Part shown: in pieces, positions 32,691 to 45,629 of the stretch
Numbering within the stretch: the stretch's first letter is position 1
Layout: each line of letters opens with the position of its first letter
Assembly (NCBI GenBank): GCA_958299035.1
Contig: CATQJL010000112.1
Location: 65,069,117 to 65,133,116 of the forward strand
Reading direction: 5' to 3'
DNA: 64,000 nucleotides
Source of the DNA: Cylicocyclus nassatus
Lineage: Eukaryota; Nematoda; Chromadorea; Rhabditida; Strongylidae
The notes under the pieces: generated by a model
Told to the model about the DNA's origin: nothing
Databases searched by the model: none
Seen by the model: the letters and a program-made list of their open reading frames with translations, nothing else
Made by a program: the position numbers and the translations under genes

Positions 32691-33500
32691 AAATACTGGT
32701 TCTCGCGACATACTTTCGGTGTGCACTCAAAGGTGTGGATATTTTGGATTTTTTAAGACATCAAAATCTCCTTTGATTCTCGTGCAGAAGGGTCTGCCAG
32801 TCTCTCTTATGTATTGATCACCGCATTTTTGACAGGCTATGAAATATACCACTCTTAATACCATATGCAATCGCCTGGTTTCCCAGATCTCAAATCGGCG
32901 GTCGAGCACATTCTGTCATGCGCTCGATTGCGACTTAGTTGCTTTTTAAGATGAGTAGGGATATCTATAACTCTGACGGAATCATCGAAGCCGACTTGAA
33001 ACAAAGATTTCCTGTTAGCTCTGCTGAAACCATCATATACGAAGAACGCAAAACGGTATTTTGTTGTCTTCATTTCGTTCGGTCTGCCTACAGGGGTATG
33101 CAGGAGTATGCATTGGTGCACCTTTTGCGGGATAGCCGTTAGAATACCCAATCTGTTTGGCAAAGTTCATCGATGCATTGCGGTGTTCAACGTTGGATCA
33201 AACTGATTCTGCTGCCTGAAAATTTTGGCTATAACGGATCGCATGCTCCAAGGATGCGCAGAGCAGTAGTGAATTTATATATTCTTATTAGCTCGTTTGC
33301 GAAATCACTTAGTCATGATCCGCAAGATAGAAACACTTGGAGGTTTAGGGATGCTAGCCAATTTTCATCGGGTTTATTCCGCGTAAATCTTATGTAGGGG
33401 ATTGGCTAGTCAGAATGCCAAAGCATATGTTCATAGCCATTCTCACATCTGCTGTGATCCTGAGCGGTTGCTCTATCGTGAGCTCTTCTTTGCTACGTCG
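32690..33500 (-). pseudogene. Second Penelope-like remnant: RT tail + GIY-YIG
   Basis: The minus strand reads, with frameshifts, YIRFTRNKPDENWLASLNLQ (~33,395-33,335), an RT thumb region, VIDIPTHLKKQLSRNRAHDR (~32,975-32,915), a linker, then the GIY-YIG segment VVYFIACQKCGDQYIRETGR (~32,855-32,795) followed by PFCTRIKGD. YIR replaces the usual YIG, and the linker and nuclease are in different frames around 32,880, so the copy is dead. It is a different, diverged element from the one at 20.1-21.6 kb. Confidence 0.82.
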
Positions 33501-33721
33501 ATTTCACATCTAGCAAGCCATTTTTGACATACGTGTCTATTCTTGCGGATTGGGATGCGGATGCGGCTTCACAACGTCACATAAAACTCATTAAGTTCTT
33601 TCTTATTAATTCTTGTCTAAACTTGCCTATGCATACTCATAAGGTACAGTTTTTTCAAATACCTTTCATTAACCAAATCTGTCTCTTGCGCATCTAAAAG
33701 TACCGTTTTCAAGGTAGCTTT

Positions 33722-34228
33722 TTGGGTCTTAAATATCACATTTACAATGGCCGTTTCAAGCTTGTATCACCTTCTCTGTTCAGAGCCTTAAAGACACTTA
33801 AGAAAAAGAAATCAACCAGTGTTTCTCATGAAAACTCTACTGTTGATGCTCCTGATGTCAAGTCGATAGATTCTGATAACCTTTCTGTGGGTGAGATTAT
33901 CAAATCTATCCTTGATAGAAATACTGATCCCTCATAGAAAGGCTAGTTATAACTCTGAAAAACAAGATGCCAAAGGGCCCAGAGACTGAAAAAGAGAAAG
34001 AAGCATCGTTCTAACTGGACTCAATCTTCCATTAACAGGCCGTCTTAAATGAAATCAACAGTTGGAAGAAAATGTCGCACGTGTGCCGGAGCAGATTAAT
34101 GTGGATTGCTGCCCATTTGAAATCTTTCGATTGGGTAAATATGTTGAAGGTAAGACTAGGCATGTAAAACTTGTTTTTTCGTCACGCTCCGCGTGGGCTC
34201 AAGCCCTTGCAAATATACTTGGATAAAT
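33722..34228 (+). pseudogene. Degenerate LINE ORF1 fragment (CR1/L2-like)
   Basis: An open frame at 33,722-33,937 (71 residues, lysine-rich centre KTLKKKKS) is followed after stops and frameshifts by REKSIVLTGLNLPLTGRL (~33,985-34,045), then by FEIFRLGKYVEGKTRHVKLV (~34,120-34,180) and FSSRSAWAQALANI. This order resembles the esterase-less nucleic-acid-binding ORF1 of nematode CR1/L2-type LINEs. No endonuclease or RT follows. It may or may not come from the same family as the RT at 59.3 kb. Confidence 0.55.
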
Positions 34229-34440
34229 TCGAAATTTTTCATCGAATAAATGAATATCGAATAGATCCGGAAATGAAAAATGTCGAATAAACGAATATCA
34301 AATAAATTCGAGGTTTAAAATTTTTTAAATGAATCAATTTCGAATAAATATAAAAAATCAAAAATATCGAATGAATGAATATCGAATATATTCAAACATT
34401 GGAGGTCGAATCTCGAATAAATATTCGAACGATTTATCGA
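34225..34440 (+). repeat. AT-rich gaataaaTGAATATC minisatellite
   Basis: Imperfect tandem copies of tcgaataaatgaatatcgaa-like units (about 15-30 bp) with drifted spacing. Confidence 0.75.
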
Positions 34441-35413
34441 AAAACTAGTGCAACCATATCTTAAATTTGCATACCTGGCTAAAGCCGATCCATTCACAAT
34501 CAGCACTCTCGTATCTCCTATACCAACTCCTAGCTCAAGATTTTCCAAAAATCGACAAAATCGATGAAGTAAATTTATATCCATAATCAGCACCCTCACT
34601 TACCCCTTGTACTCCCTCGTAACTGGCAAATCGCGTACGGCTATCACGTAAAGTATGTCATAATCAAAGCTCGCATTCCTCAATGTGGACCTACTTCGTC
34701 CACCTTGCTTATAGCATTGCGGCTGCGCGCTCTGACCGTGGAAAGGACAGGAGATGAGCGCTGCTTTCGCTTTGAATTTTCGGGGGTTAGAAGTGGCAGA
34801 GAAAGTCCGAACTTTGGCCCATAGGTTCCATATGGGGGCTCATTGTTTTGACATTGTTCTGCCACGGGTCTCATTCTGCCGACCCACTGCCTTTAAGGAT
34901 ACGCTGTTATCCATGCCAGCATTGTGTAACGTTGTGGGATCAATCAGCATGATGCTGAGGATTTTTCGGCACGACGCTGCTATGGTGTTGGCACAGCTTC
35001 TGCACACAGCTAGTCTGATGCAGCCTAACGTTCCAGACTTCTTTTCAAAAAATCTTCATTTTGCAGCGTAACAATGCCATGCTGTGCAGTCGCACGTATC
35101 ACATAAAACCTGGATAAGCTGCGAAGGTGCGCGACGTTCAACGTTGACAGAAATGATGTAGGGAAATTGCAAGCAGTAATGTATTAGCTCTTCATTCTTT
35201 CTTTTGAGGTTATCCATACTGGTTACTTGTGGATATGAGTGTAGTGCTTCAACAATCCAGATACTACAGCTGCACCATTTTTTTTTGAAGATCCATCAGA
35301 GATTTTCAGTTTTCCATACTGTGGCAGATTTATAGAATAGACTTGCTATGATGATTTAGAGCGGCTGCAGATATCTCAAAAATTCCGAGTTTTTTCATTT
35401 TCTGAAGTGGGCA
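34440..35413. other. Unexplained; short trace of satellite-like sequence
   Basis: Around 34,730-34,800 the text ctctgaccgtggaaaggac and gggttagaagtggcagagaaag recalls the 10-17 kb satellite unit in diverged form. No gene is recognised. Confidence 0.4.
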
Positions 35414-36561
35414 CAGGGTCAAGCGTGTGGTGTGGCACGCCACACCTGAGGGGTCGTATTGAGGAGTCAAAAGGAGAGGGGGTCGTAGTTGGGTAAAGTG
35501 ATAATAGTGATAACATGATTTTGTTTCATATTCATAATTAGCATGTCAATTAAACCCTGTAGACAATGTTTGAGCGAATTTTGAAGATTCAAGACACTAA
35601 GCTACCTAAGTGAAATGGTCATTTTCCAGCATGATCAACTTTGTTTCAAAGGTGAATCAGCCATCCGTTTTTGCACTCAAGACAAAGCACTACTCCCTGT
35701 TTGTCCATTTCAGAAATCCCGCTTCAAAAGACCTCCAAACTGTTGAACTAGAAACCAACCAACATTTTTCCCATTTTCGCTTTCAATAGCTGTGCTTTCA
35801 CCAAATATTATTCAGAGCTAAGAAGAGACGAATAAGGCTCCAAACATTCCTATGGAATTTACAAGGTCTAGGCTATCGATTCGTATAAATAATGTTCGCT
35901 AAAAATGTTTTTTTGATGTAGTTAAAATATTGAAGATTCAAGATACTAGGCCACCTAAGTGAAATGGTCATTTTCCAACATGATTAACTTTGTTTCAAAG
36001 GTAAATTAGCTATCCGTTTTTGCACTCAAGACTGATTTTTGATATAGTTAATGGGGTGCGGCACTCCCCCCCCCCCTTAAAAGCTGCGGCTGCCTCAGCT
36101 TTTAAGGGGGAGGGGGGTGCCGCGCCCCATTAACTATATCAAAAAAAAAAACATTTTTAGCGAACGTCATTTATACGAATCGATAGCCTAGACCTCGTAG
36201 ATTCCATAGGAATGTTTGGAGCCTTATTCGTCTTCTTAGCTCTGAATAATATTTGGTGAAAGCAAAGCTATTAAAAGCGAAAAGTGAGAAAAATGAGATT
36301 TTGGTTGGCTTCTAATTCCACAGTTTGGAGGTCTTTTAAAGCGGGATTTCTGAGATGGACAAAGGAGTAAGCTTAGCGCTCAAACTTTGTCTAGCGGGGT
36401 TAATTGACATGTTCATTATGGATACATTGCCCATTATGCTTGACAGAGCCTTCAGGTAATGCTATCTTAGATATATAATTCAGGGAGGGTCTTATTAAGA
36501 CAGTAATTAGGGGCGGGGGTCGTAACCAGCGATCGTCTGCCACATCCCCTGCTTGACCCTG
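35414..36561. mobile_element. hAT-like element, TIR CAGGGTCAAGC, perfect 8-bp target duplication
   Basis: The ends CAGGGTCAAGC ... GCTTGACCCTG are flanked by AGTGGGCA on both sides (35,406-35,413 and 36,562-36,569). Internal structure: a ~105-bp direct repeat (35,570-35,690 and 35,933-36,035, marked aagtgaaatggtcattttcc), ~230-bp inverted arms (about 35,695-35,925 and 36,140-36,375), and a short perfect-type hairpin at 36,045-36,130 whose stem contains a C-run/G-run. No transposase is present. Confidence 0.87.
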
Positions 36562-36569
36562 AGTGGGCA

Positions 36570-39087
36570 GCTGTATGACTGAATCAGCGCAAACACAAAT
36601 CACACAGATGTTGCTAGTTATGCGATTTCTTCTTCACGCAACATGTTCTCTTTCCTTTAACAATTGCAGAAAAAACGCAAGGATTGTAAAAAACTACATT
36701 TTGAACTTTTTGAAAAGAAAAAAAGAGCACTTGTTTTTTACTCATCCCCTCTCGAAAATTTTCCCGGAAGCCGGTACTCTGAGAGGAACAAAGTACTTCG
36801 GATAATGCCAGATTTATAGAGGCACATTAGGCGACTGAGTTATGGTTCTGTTGTAGAGGAGATAGAGGACTGTACCTCCTCCTCTAAAAAAATCCATTTG
36901 CACTTTTGTTGACAGCGATTTCTTTTTGCCGAGGCTTTTCTGGTTTTTTGCGTAGTTTACGGAATGAAGCTGATGGTTATGAAAAAAAGCGCCGTTCAGT
37001 CTACTGCGGCCATAGCAACGCATTTTACTTAAAAAATGCATAAAAAGTGGAACTTTCATTCATCATAGATCTAAAGAACGTTCACAAATAATGGAGTGAT
37101 TCCGAAAACATTACGAAAACGAGCATACGAAAACGAGCAATCCAGCCAAATGCCACAGTGCTCGCTATCGGGAATGACTCGAACTCGGATTAAACTCTCA
37201 TACAATGATTGACGGAAGAAATTATTCCGTTAAATGGAAAAACAAATTTCGAGCACACAGCCAATTGACAGCATTCAACTTAGTCCGTGAGAATGTGTAG
37301 TCAACAGTCATTTTTTCCTGCCGACAACGTATAGTCTGGAGTGTCTTGTCCAGTAGATCGAACAAGTACTACAGTGTTAAGTTTTAATCCCTTTTCTTCC
37401 CTCATCTCGATCCCCGATTCCAAACTTGTCTTAGCGTTCTACTTCTTGTTTCTTAAAAAATCATAACTCCTTTCAAATCCGTTTTGAAATGGTAATTTTT
37501 TGAGGCCTGAAATAATCAGCAGACACACGCGGGTACACTCTTGGCCTTTGGGTTGTTAGATTTAATCAATCTCATGAAAAGACGGAAAAGAGCAAACAAA
37601 AATAAGTGCTTATATCATAATGAAAAAATAAGTAAATAAATCAACAACATAGCAGACAAATACATAGATCAATTGTCACTAATGTAAGTCGTCTCCTACT
37701 GATACCGGAAAATTTTGAAGCTAAATCCGCGGCCAGAATTGTCCGTGCCAGCGCCGTTACAGCGCTGTTTAGCGTAGGGCTGTGGTGGAATGCGCATCAT
37801 TCGCTGCGCATGCACGGCGCTCGCACCGCGGTGGCACAGCTGCGGCACAAACAACTCTAAGCGTTGTCTAAAAAACTATTTGGAGTAGTAGTAGAACATT
37901 TTTGTTTATTGAATGCGTCTCTTATTTTGTTGTGGATTGTTGATGGCTACGGATATTCCTGTCATTGACGAACATTTATGACAAACCCTCGCGGATCTCC
38001 GGTCCCTCGCGACACCCTTCAGTTGATTAGTGAAGTGCTTCTTTCTATTTAAGGAAATACTCTAGAAAAAAACACGTCTAGCCAATCAGGCTTCATGGCT
38101 CTATAGCTATAAATTAATAACAATGCAGGGCAATGGCGATAGAAGATTTTGCTTTAAGAGCGTAGACAAGATAATAACCGGAAGTCTACTGTCATTTATT
38201 CAAAGAAACCTTTGATAGCTCGAAAATAGCATTCGAGAGTAATTTGATGAAGTGACTTTGGAAACGTATGACAAAAACCGAATTAGTTTCATCATAAGGC
38301 TTCATTGTTAGGCTAACTTCCTGAAGTCACTGTCATAGAGCTAATGCCAATCATATCTGGGAAGCACAAGCTTTGACTCGATTTATGATCATCACAAAAA
38401 ACGTGATGGGACCATTATGTCGAAAAAAAGTGTTTAAGAATCTTTGAAGAGAAGGACAGCATTTTTTAACGTGATCCATTTTGCCACAGAAATCTGCCAG
38501 CATCCTCCGGATACGTTTTATTCAGTACTGTTTGATATGAAAAATGTTTTGTTAATTTTTTTTAACACCAAACAAACCAGTCCATTCATTTTGAGAAAAT
38601 TTATGGAGGAAAAAAGCATTTCTTTGTTTATTGGTTGGTTCGGAAGGGATTTTGTTTCCCTTGCTGTTGTAAATGTGTGTTCTTTGCTTGCGAGTCTTTG
38701 AGCTGTTGGCTGTAAAATTCATTTCTTTGTTGACTCTTATGAGTCAGGAAATACGACTAAAATTAGGCCAAATCGAACTTCTTCCAGTGGACCAATCAGC
38801 GAGTACGGTAAGGGTACGGTCTGGGCTGGAGTTTAGAGTTTCTCGACTATAAATGAACCATACGAGCTGTTGCTTGGGCAGTGGCTTACTCAAGACTCAC
38901 CCATCACTTTCCACGCAGAAATCTGGCAAATGAATTCATCAAAAAAAAAAATCCCCCCTCACTCCTTCCCTCACTGAACTCAGTCCAACTTCATCGACAT
39001 TAATATTCCAGTGGTTCGGCGCGCGTCCGATGTGTATTTACAAACATCGGATAAATTTTCAGCCGCGCGCACTCTCATATCTCGAAA
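36570..39087. other. Long stretch without recognised genes
   Basis: A GC-rich, CpG-containing patch at about 37,735-37,860 (several gcgc and cgcgg motifs) interrupts AT-rich DNA. A TATA-like ctataaatg lies at 38,848-38,856 with an acceptor-like cacgcag at 38,914-38,920. No coding frame links these, so neither is called. Confidence 0.4.
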
Positions 39088-40745
39088 CAGGGTCAAGCGT
39101 GCTGATGCGATCCAGGACCCTCATTTACAACCCCCCCCCTTAACCCCACCCCATCTACCCCAACCCCCACCCCCACCCACTCGTCCACTTCCTTTTGCGG
39201 TAACCTGCATTAACGAATCTCAAAAGATGCCTACTAATGGACCTCAGTTAAAATTATAGTTTAGAGAAAGATAACTACTTACAAATTGGGAGATAATGCA
39301 AGTGTTGCTTCACTACTCAAAAACAAATAAATCTACGTAGACTGGGTAAGTAGTGAAATTTTACAAATTGGCTATGCTCAATGTTTTGAGAAATTATGGA
39401 TGGAAAGGACATCATCTGACAAAGCAGAACATCGATTTTGTTTTAAATGATATTCAAGCTGTACCCTACCTATAAAAAATGAAATTGAATAACAACTAAG
39501 AAAAGTTCAGCTTTATGGAACAGTTTACTTTAGTCATGATAATTATTAACTTCTAAAATAGTCATTATGTAATGACTATTTTATAATTCTTTCCTAGTAA
39601 AAGTTAATAAACTTTTCTACTGTTTATGAATGTTCTGCATAATCCTTTCATGGTCCACTGGTATCGAAAGATATAAACTATGGTTCTGGTTAGAACATTT
39701 TAGACTTTAATGACAGTCCCGTGTTCTATCCCCGTATGCGACGATTTTTTTGCAGGGAGAAACGATATCTTTGAAACGTAATCATTGTTTTCGACTAAAA
39801 CGCTTACTTTCTATCTATTGCACAGAATTTCCTGCGAAAAAACCGTTTTAGCGCCTTCCAGAAGGATGTCAAAACGCGAATGAGCACGGTATTCGTTCAT
39901 GACTAAGGTCAGGGAAAGGCTGAGAGGCTGTAATGAATAGGCTGTGTAGTATTGTGCCCAGGCTATCCATGGGAAAAGTTTCAGCCATTAAGGAATAGTC
40001 TCGAAAAAATCTAGATGCGACTCTCGCAAATTTGGATGCGATCCTAAAAAGCAAAAACTGCGATTTTCAACCTTGAAATTTTTTAACTCACCGGAGAAGT
40101 TATGAAACAGCCTAAAATCTTTATGATAGAAGGTAGGAAGATGGCCTCGTATTATAGCAAAATTGCAGCGGGCAGGCCTCCCTAGCGGCGAAAAAATTTA
40201 AATGCGACCCAGATACGACCCCCCCCCCCCTTTTTCCATTTTCCGTTGCCATATATAAAATTTAATAAAAACCACAGGCTATGAAATATGACCAGATTCC
40301 GCACAACTGTAGCAGAGCATCTCCAAAGTACAGGCAAATTGTATGGGCCCTTGAAAGACATGGAAAATTTCTTAAAAATTATCGATGGTCATCGTTGGTA
40401 GAGATGAGCGCTTTTGTCGAGAGCGTGAGACGTCATTGATGCTTCGGAACCAGGATTTCTGTGCCAATTGGTACATTTAACATTCTTGTCACATGTAAAT
40501 GCCTAGTGTTTGAGCTTCTGAAATGTCTTTGGAATCTTCGTTTATACTTGTGGCCAGCAAGTTCAATCCCCGTCTGCGACACCTTTTTTGCCGGGAGAAA
40601 ATGCTGTTGTTTGAAAAGTAGAGAGTGTTTGCGACTGAAAAGCTTATTTCCTACATTCCACACTTTTTTGATTCGGACCACCCTCTCATACGACCCCTTC
40701 CCCTCCGTAAGTGCCCCTCCTGTTTTTCCCCGTAACAAACACAGC
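39088..40745. mobile_element. hAT-like CAGGGTCAAGCGTG family copy, right end lost
   Basis: The left TIR CAGGGTCAAGCGTG is followed by ctgatgcgatccaggaccc. The interior 39,731-40,460 is collinear with 29,450-30,180 of the intact copy (cccgtatgcgac, gaaaaaatctagatgcgact, gatgcgatcctaaaaagcaaaaactg). The far end retains the ccaccctctcatacgacccc poly-C zone near 40,680 but not the terminal TIR. The insert 39,270-39,720 is not shared and may be a second insertion. Confidence 0.68.
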
Positions 40746-40749
40746 ATAC

Positions 40750-41660
40750 CTGCTGTATTTATGGCCGAGCTTCAATCAAATTCGCATGTTTTGGTTTGAG
40801 CTGCAAAGCTGCTTTATAACGATAAACTCATTGCAGCGGGCGTTAGTCGCCTTTCCGCGGAAAGTAAATCTTAGACAGATGTGAGGAGCGGGGAAAAATC
40901 GGGCAAGTCGCGTAAAAAGAGCGCTGCAAACGAAATGCAAAGCTTTTCTGAATCATTGGCAAACCTCTCTCTGTTTTCCATGCCTTGCTAGCTAATGAGA
41001 AACAATTTACATGGATGCTAATGAATTCTGCAGAGTAGAGTCGTTTGGAATACTAAACATAACATCAGTCGATCATTATTAATGCGAAAGAGATTGCACT
41101 CGAGCGGGAAAGCGAGCCTTGTTCTTAGACTCATGACGTTGATTCATCTCGTGTTTGCCTTATATTCTCTTGTTAGGCATTAGATTGCTACTTGTATCGA
41201 TTACTAGACATTTCAGATGGTGGCTCTGTTCGAATGAAAAATATTCAAGCAGGAACGGTGAACGCGCACATTTTGCTTATGCATAGCAGGAAATTAACAT
41301 CTATTCCGAGTTGAGGAGACTCGAGCACGCTTTGCACAAGTATGATGTGATAATGTTACTTGTTCTTTACCCCATTTGGTTGGTTTACTACTAGAGATTA
41401 GATGAGAAAAAAGTACAAGTTTGTTAAACAACGTGTGCAATGTTCTGAAATCTCCTGATCCGGATTTGGCATATAATCAAAGTGTCAAATTCAAGTCACA
41501 ATCGCATAAAGTCGAATTAACTTTTCCATCATTGACTTGAAAGAAAAGAAGTTTCAGTGTGCTTACGCTTCTCATTTCGCTTGAAATACAGAAAACAAGA
41601 TATTCTAACATGCAATTGAGTACGAAATGAAGTTCATCAGATACGCAAGAGAAGGCTATG
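40750..41660. other. No feature recognised
   Basis: AT-rich sequence without a convincing ORF, splice pattern or repeat. Confidence 0.45.
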
Positions 41661-41662
41661 TA

Positions 41663-42586
41663 CTAGGCTGTTGCATAAGTTCTGTCCGATTTTTTTGCCT
41701 CATGTTTGAAGCAGCTGTTCTAAGAGAATTTCATCTCTAATTCGATACGGTTGGTATCATTGAAAAGTGCTTTCCTTGCGCTTTCTAAAGCATACCAGAA
41801 TTCAATAAAATTCTTAGTGTACGGAGATCACAGGCCTAAAATCTCTAAGTGGCCGAGGTACGTTCTATCCCTAGAAATATGTCCTTGCGAGGATATCTCC
41901 ACAATGCGCCCTTCAAGTCAGGTTCTTCCATTGGCTTCGGAATAAGGGTATGGAATGCTAGTATATGCAGAAGTTCGGTCCCATGAAGAATACGTCTTGC
42001 TAGTGAAATTTATCCTCGAACATAAATCTTTGGTATAGATGTTTTACAAGCAATAACTTTCTGCGAATAGAAGTAATCGACAAGCTCAAAGTTGGAGGTG
42101 CTAGGGCAAAGCAAGAGCTAACAGGGCCCATCCACCAATTCCTTTTCGGCGCTCACGTCAGTTGTAAAACGTTCGTAGTTCATAAATAGGCATGCACACA
42201 TGTGCTGAGGCGAGGTCAAAAAGTGGCTAATTTTTTGTTCGGTCAAAAAAATCTCTCGGCAGCGCAAACCCTATGGGCTCTTTTATGTTGCATAATAATC
42301 TACGAAAATTTCACTATCCATCCATTATTAGAAAAGATGCCTATCAATTTTCATAAGGGAGCGTTACCATGTCAAAAAAGACAGATTCGAAGAAAAACGC
42401 TGCGAAGTTTTTGCATTCTTGGTTCTTCCTTAACAAAGATTTGCGCAGATCTCAATATGCATTTTTTAGCCAAGGGACTGCTCAACACATAGAAACTAAG
42501 ACCTTGGAAAAAAGTTGACTCTGAAAGAAGTTATGACATTTTAAACTCAAAAATTGAAATCGGACAGAACTTATGCAACAGCCTAG
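41663..42586. mobile_element. Mariner-like MITE, 30-bp TIR CTAGGCTGTTGCATAAGTTC
   Basis: The two ends are perfect inverted repeats over ~30 bp (continuing tgtccgattt) and are flanked by TA (41,661-41,662 and 42,587-42,588). Length is 924 bp. The interior has no intact transposase; the 96-residue ORF at 42,202-42,492 shows no recognised motif. The sharp ends suggest a fairly recent insertion. Confidence 0.83.
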
Positions 42587-42589
42587 TAC

Positions 42590-44720
42590 AAATTAGCTAC
42601 AAAAAAAAGAACAATATTCAACCCTAGCCACAGATAAGCGACGCTTTCGCGCTCGGGTAATAATTTCGCTGCCCGCGTCGCGCTTTCACAACCTCATCCC
42701 GTGAGTAACCACGACCGATGGTGGCTGGTATGCCCTATACTCATTTGTTGATGTAAGTCAAAGAATAGCGTACATTACAAGCAGTATTTTGTATCTCTCT
42801 GCTTATCTTAGAAATCGAATTGCTCGTTAGCTTGTTTTATTGTTTGGTTTTGTCGTTTGTGATTTTAGGAATTAGAACGAAGGATTCGTTCAAAAGCTCT
42901 GGAATTTTACCTTATCCAGATTGCGATATTTCTTGGCAGTCTTAGAGAAAAAACTATGCATTACGAGTGTGGAATTTCGCTTTATACTGATGAAAAACAG
43001 TCAGATCAGGTCAGTTAGTGAGTTACTTCTTCATGCTTGAAACTTTGAATACGAATGTGCAAAATAAAAAACCCTTCAAAAGCTTTTAAGACACGACTGC
43101 ATTCGGAAGGTAACTACTCTTCCGGCTGCACCCAAGTTCCCTATAAGGTAGCTTGGTAGCGTAATTTCACATAGTTCATCCTTGAAAAATCGTAGCTCAC
43201 ATGATCATTACTTGTCTGTCCGTGAAGTTGGCACGAAATTTCATACGTCACCTAGTGCTCACACGATCATTATTTGTCTGTTCGTAAAGTTGGCACAAAA
43301 TTTCATACGTCAGCTAGTGCCAAGCAGTCTCCAAGTACCCGGATATTGCAAGCTCCTCTCGTGCATCGTAATTACAAATTACAAATGCCTTCAGTGCACA
43401 AACATCGAACTCTGCAATTATCACTGGCTATGCTGTTCAGTAGATCTGCTGAGGTTCAATCTTTGAGATGTGCTCTCTTCAAATTCTTCTTCCTCGTCTG
43501 ATCCTGCTTGTGAGATCAAAAAGCAGTGGTTCTATGATAAACGATCATAAAGCTAAAAGTTTTTGAAAAAAGGAAACAAACTGAAAAATGGGTGGTCAGA
43601 TGCGCAAAAGATAGTTTCCATCTGGAAAAATTAGCTGCTGAATGTTTAATGCAAAGAGATGCATTGGCAATGGTTTGAAAGTTCTTCTTCTCTTGTCCTT
43701 AGAAATCGAGTTTTAGGCTCTCCATAGAATTCCCAGGTAAGAAATGGGCGAAAATACGATACTTCATTTGAAAACAAGGAACGCTTTCTGGAAGATCCCG
43801 AAGAATTAGACTTACCTCTTCGGTTATTATGTTGTTATGCGACACATCCTGCGACCATGTCTTGCACGTTTAGAATCTTGAGTTTTAACATTAAAAAAAA
43901 CATTGGATTAAGAATGGAATTAGAGCTCAAGAATTTGGTAAAACGCTATCTGAAGTATCACATTATTTATATGCATTCGTGACTAATCAAATTTAGGCCA
44001 TTTCCAAACACTCCATCCAGTGCTTGCTGATATCCCATAGGGAAATCAGGTTATTCAGTTCAATAATCATCATTATCTTTACGATATCTTATGGTAGAGC
44101 CCTAGCGCAGCAGGGATTTTGATCATTATTAATTTCAGAGAAGTGCATTGGCAGAGAATGAAGAGTCGCGAACTAACTAGCTTACCAAAAATAGCTAAAT
44201 TACAAGACCCTATTGCGGCTTTCAATTACAGGCAAAAAAAGTGTAAAGAGTGTCATAGCCTGGGCTCAGATGTAAACAAAGTTCCCAACATAGAAACGTC
44301 AGAAAGCTCAAATTTCTTGGTCCAAGACAAGATATTGTCTTATGCACAAAAATCTATATCATAGCATTCCATGATCCATTGAAAGATTGTGAAAGTTGAC
44401 CATCCCAAAAGCATGGGTCACAGATTTTGATTATTTTCTGAAAGCTCATTGACTGTTTTGCAACAATTTCACAACCATTAGAAAGAGAATAAAATTCTGC
44501 ATCGAATGCTTCTAAGATCTTTTAGAAACCTTTGTTCCATCATATGTGGCGCCCGTTTGAAAAAAGCGAAATTACTTTTGAAACGACCTAATATAATATA
44601 TTTGAAAAAAGATCCCCATGCTTTCGACAAGTTCTACAAAGTCCCCTTTCACGTCAAAACTCGTAGCAAAATTTGTGTTAATCAACATAACAATGCAAAA
44701 GCAAAGCAATGGGTTGCTGA
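42590..44720. other. Mostly unexplained; 60-bp tandem pair at 43,198-43,322
   Basis: Two ~61-bp tandem units (gatcattacttgtctgtccg ... gaaatttcatacgtcac, and its repeat ending gtcagctagtgc) lie at 43,200-43,320. The remainder shows no gene. The 127-residue ORF at 44,506-44,889 runs into the arm of the next element and is not supported. Confidence 0.45.
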
Positions 44721-44724
44721 TATT

Positions 44725-45625
44725 AGCAACATAAGTCTTGTCACACTTGAACTTCTCACAGCGATAAGTCGTATACTTGATTTTTTGAGACTCCAGGGTA
44801 CCGTTGATAGAGCAAAGCAAGCTCTACAAGACAGTATGCGGAAGTCCGAACCAGCTTCGACCCACCGTAAGTTTGCATCCAAAATCTGAGTCGTACTGAA
44901 GGCTCAAAAATTGGGAAAATTCGTACATTTGTGCAGAAAAGTCTTCCGGTTCTTCAACCTGCTCATACAAATTGCACGCCACATCAGACACCCATATGTA
45001 CCGTTGCTGAATTTCTTTCTCATCTAGAAATCAAAAAACAAAAAGTTATGCTTGTACAAAAACAAAGCTATGCTGTTTCCACTCATATATAATAATTGTA
45101 TACTGCAAGCCCTTTGCAGTACAACCGTAACTTTTCAGCTTCCCAAATGCCCTACTTTTCGAAAAGTACCGAATTTAGCTTCTCGAAATGGGTGTTTCAT
45201 TATAAAATCAATACTTCATGAAAACTACGGCTGCGAAAAGCTGGAAATTTACGGTTGTACTTCTAAGGATAGGATACAGTTACTCAAGTATAAACAGCAT
45301 AGCTTCGTACTTTCTAGGTTCTAGATGCAGAAGAAAATACAGCATAGGTACATGTAAGTGTCTGTGGTGTGCAATTTGTGTGAGCAACTCGGAGATTCGT
45401 TAAATTTCTTTGAACGAAGATATGAATTTTTCTTTTCTTTTCTGAGCCTTCAGTACGGCTTATGATCTAGGTGGAAGCTTAGAGTGGGTGAAGCTGGTGC
45501 GAACTTTTGCAAACCATCTTGCAGGGCTTGCTTTGCTTCAACAAATGGCACCCTGGCGCCCCATCAGAATATGAAGTGTACGACTTATCGCTGTAAGAAG
45601 TTGAAGTAACAAGACATATGTTCTA
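44725..45625. mobile_element. Foldback element, arms ~280 bp
   Basis: The segment 44,725-45,005 is the diverged reverse complement of about 45,350-45,625. Matching landmarks are cagcgataagtcgtatac/gtacgacttatcgctg, agcaaagcaagctctacaag/cttgcagggcttgctttgct and aaattgcacgccacatcaga/tctgtggtgtgcaatttg. The loop is ~340 bp. No target duplication was assigned. Confidence 0.72.
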
Positions 45626-45629
45626 ATAC

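Noticed and set aside
38840..38925. TATA box and acceptor as a gene start
   Set aside because: TATA-like and cacgcag motifs are present, but no coding frame or second exon follows; the next sequence is an A-run and then a hAT-like element.
44506..44889. 127-residue ORF
   Set aside because: Its second half is the arm of a foldback element (44,725-45,625), and the first half has no motif or splice support.
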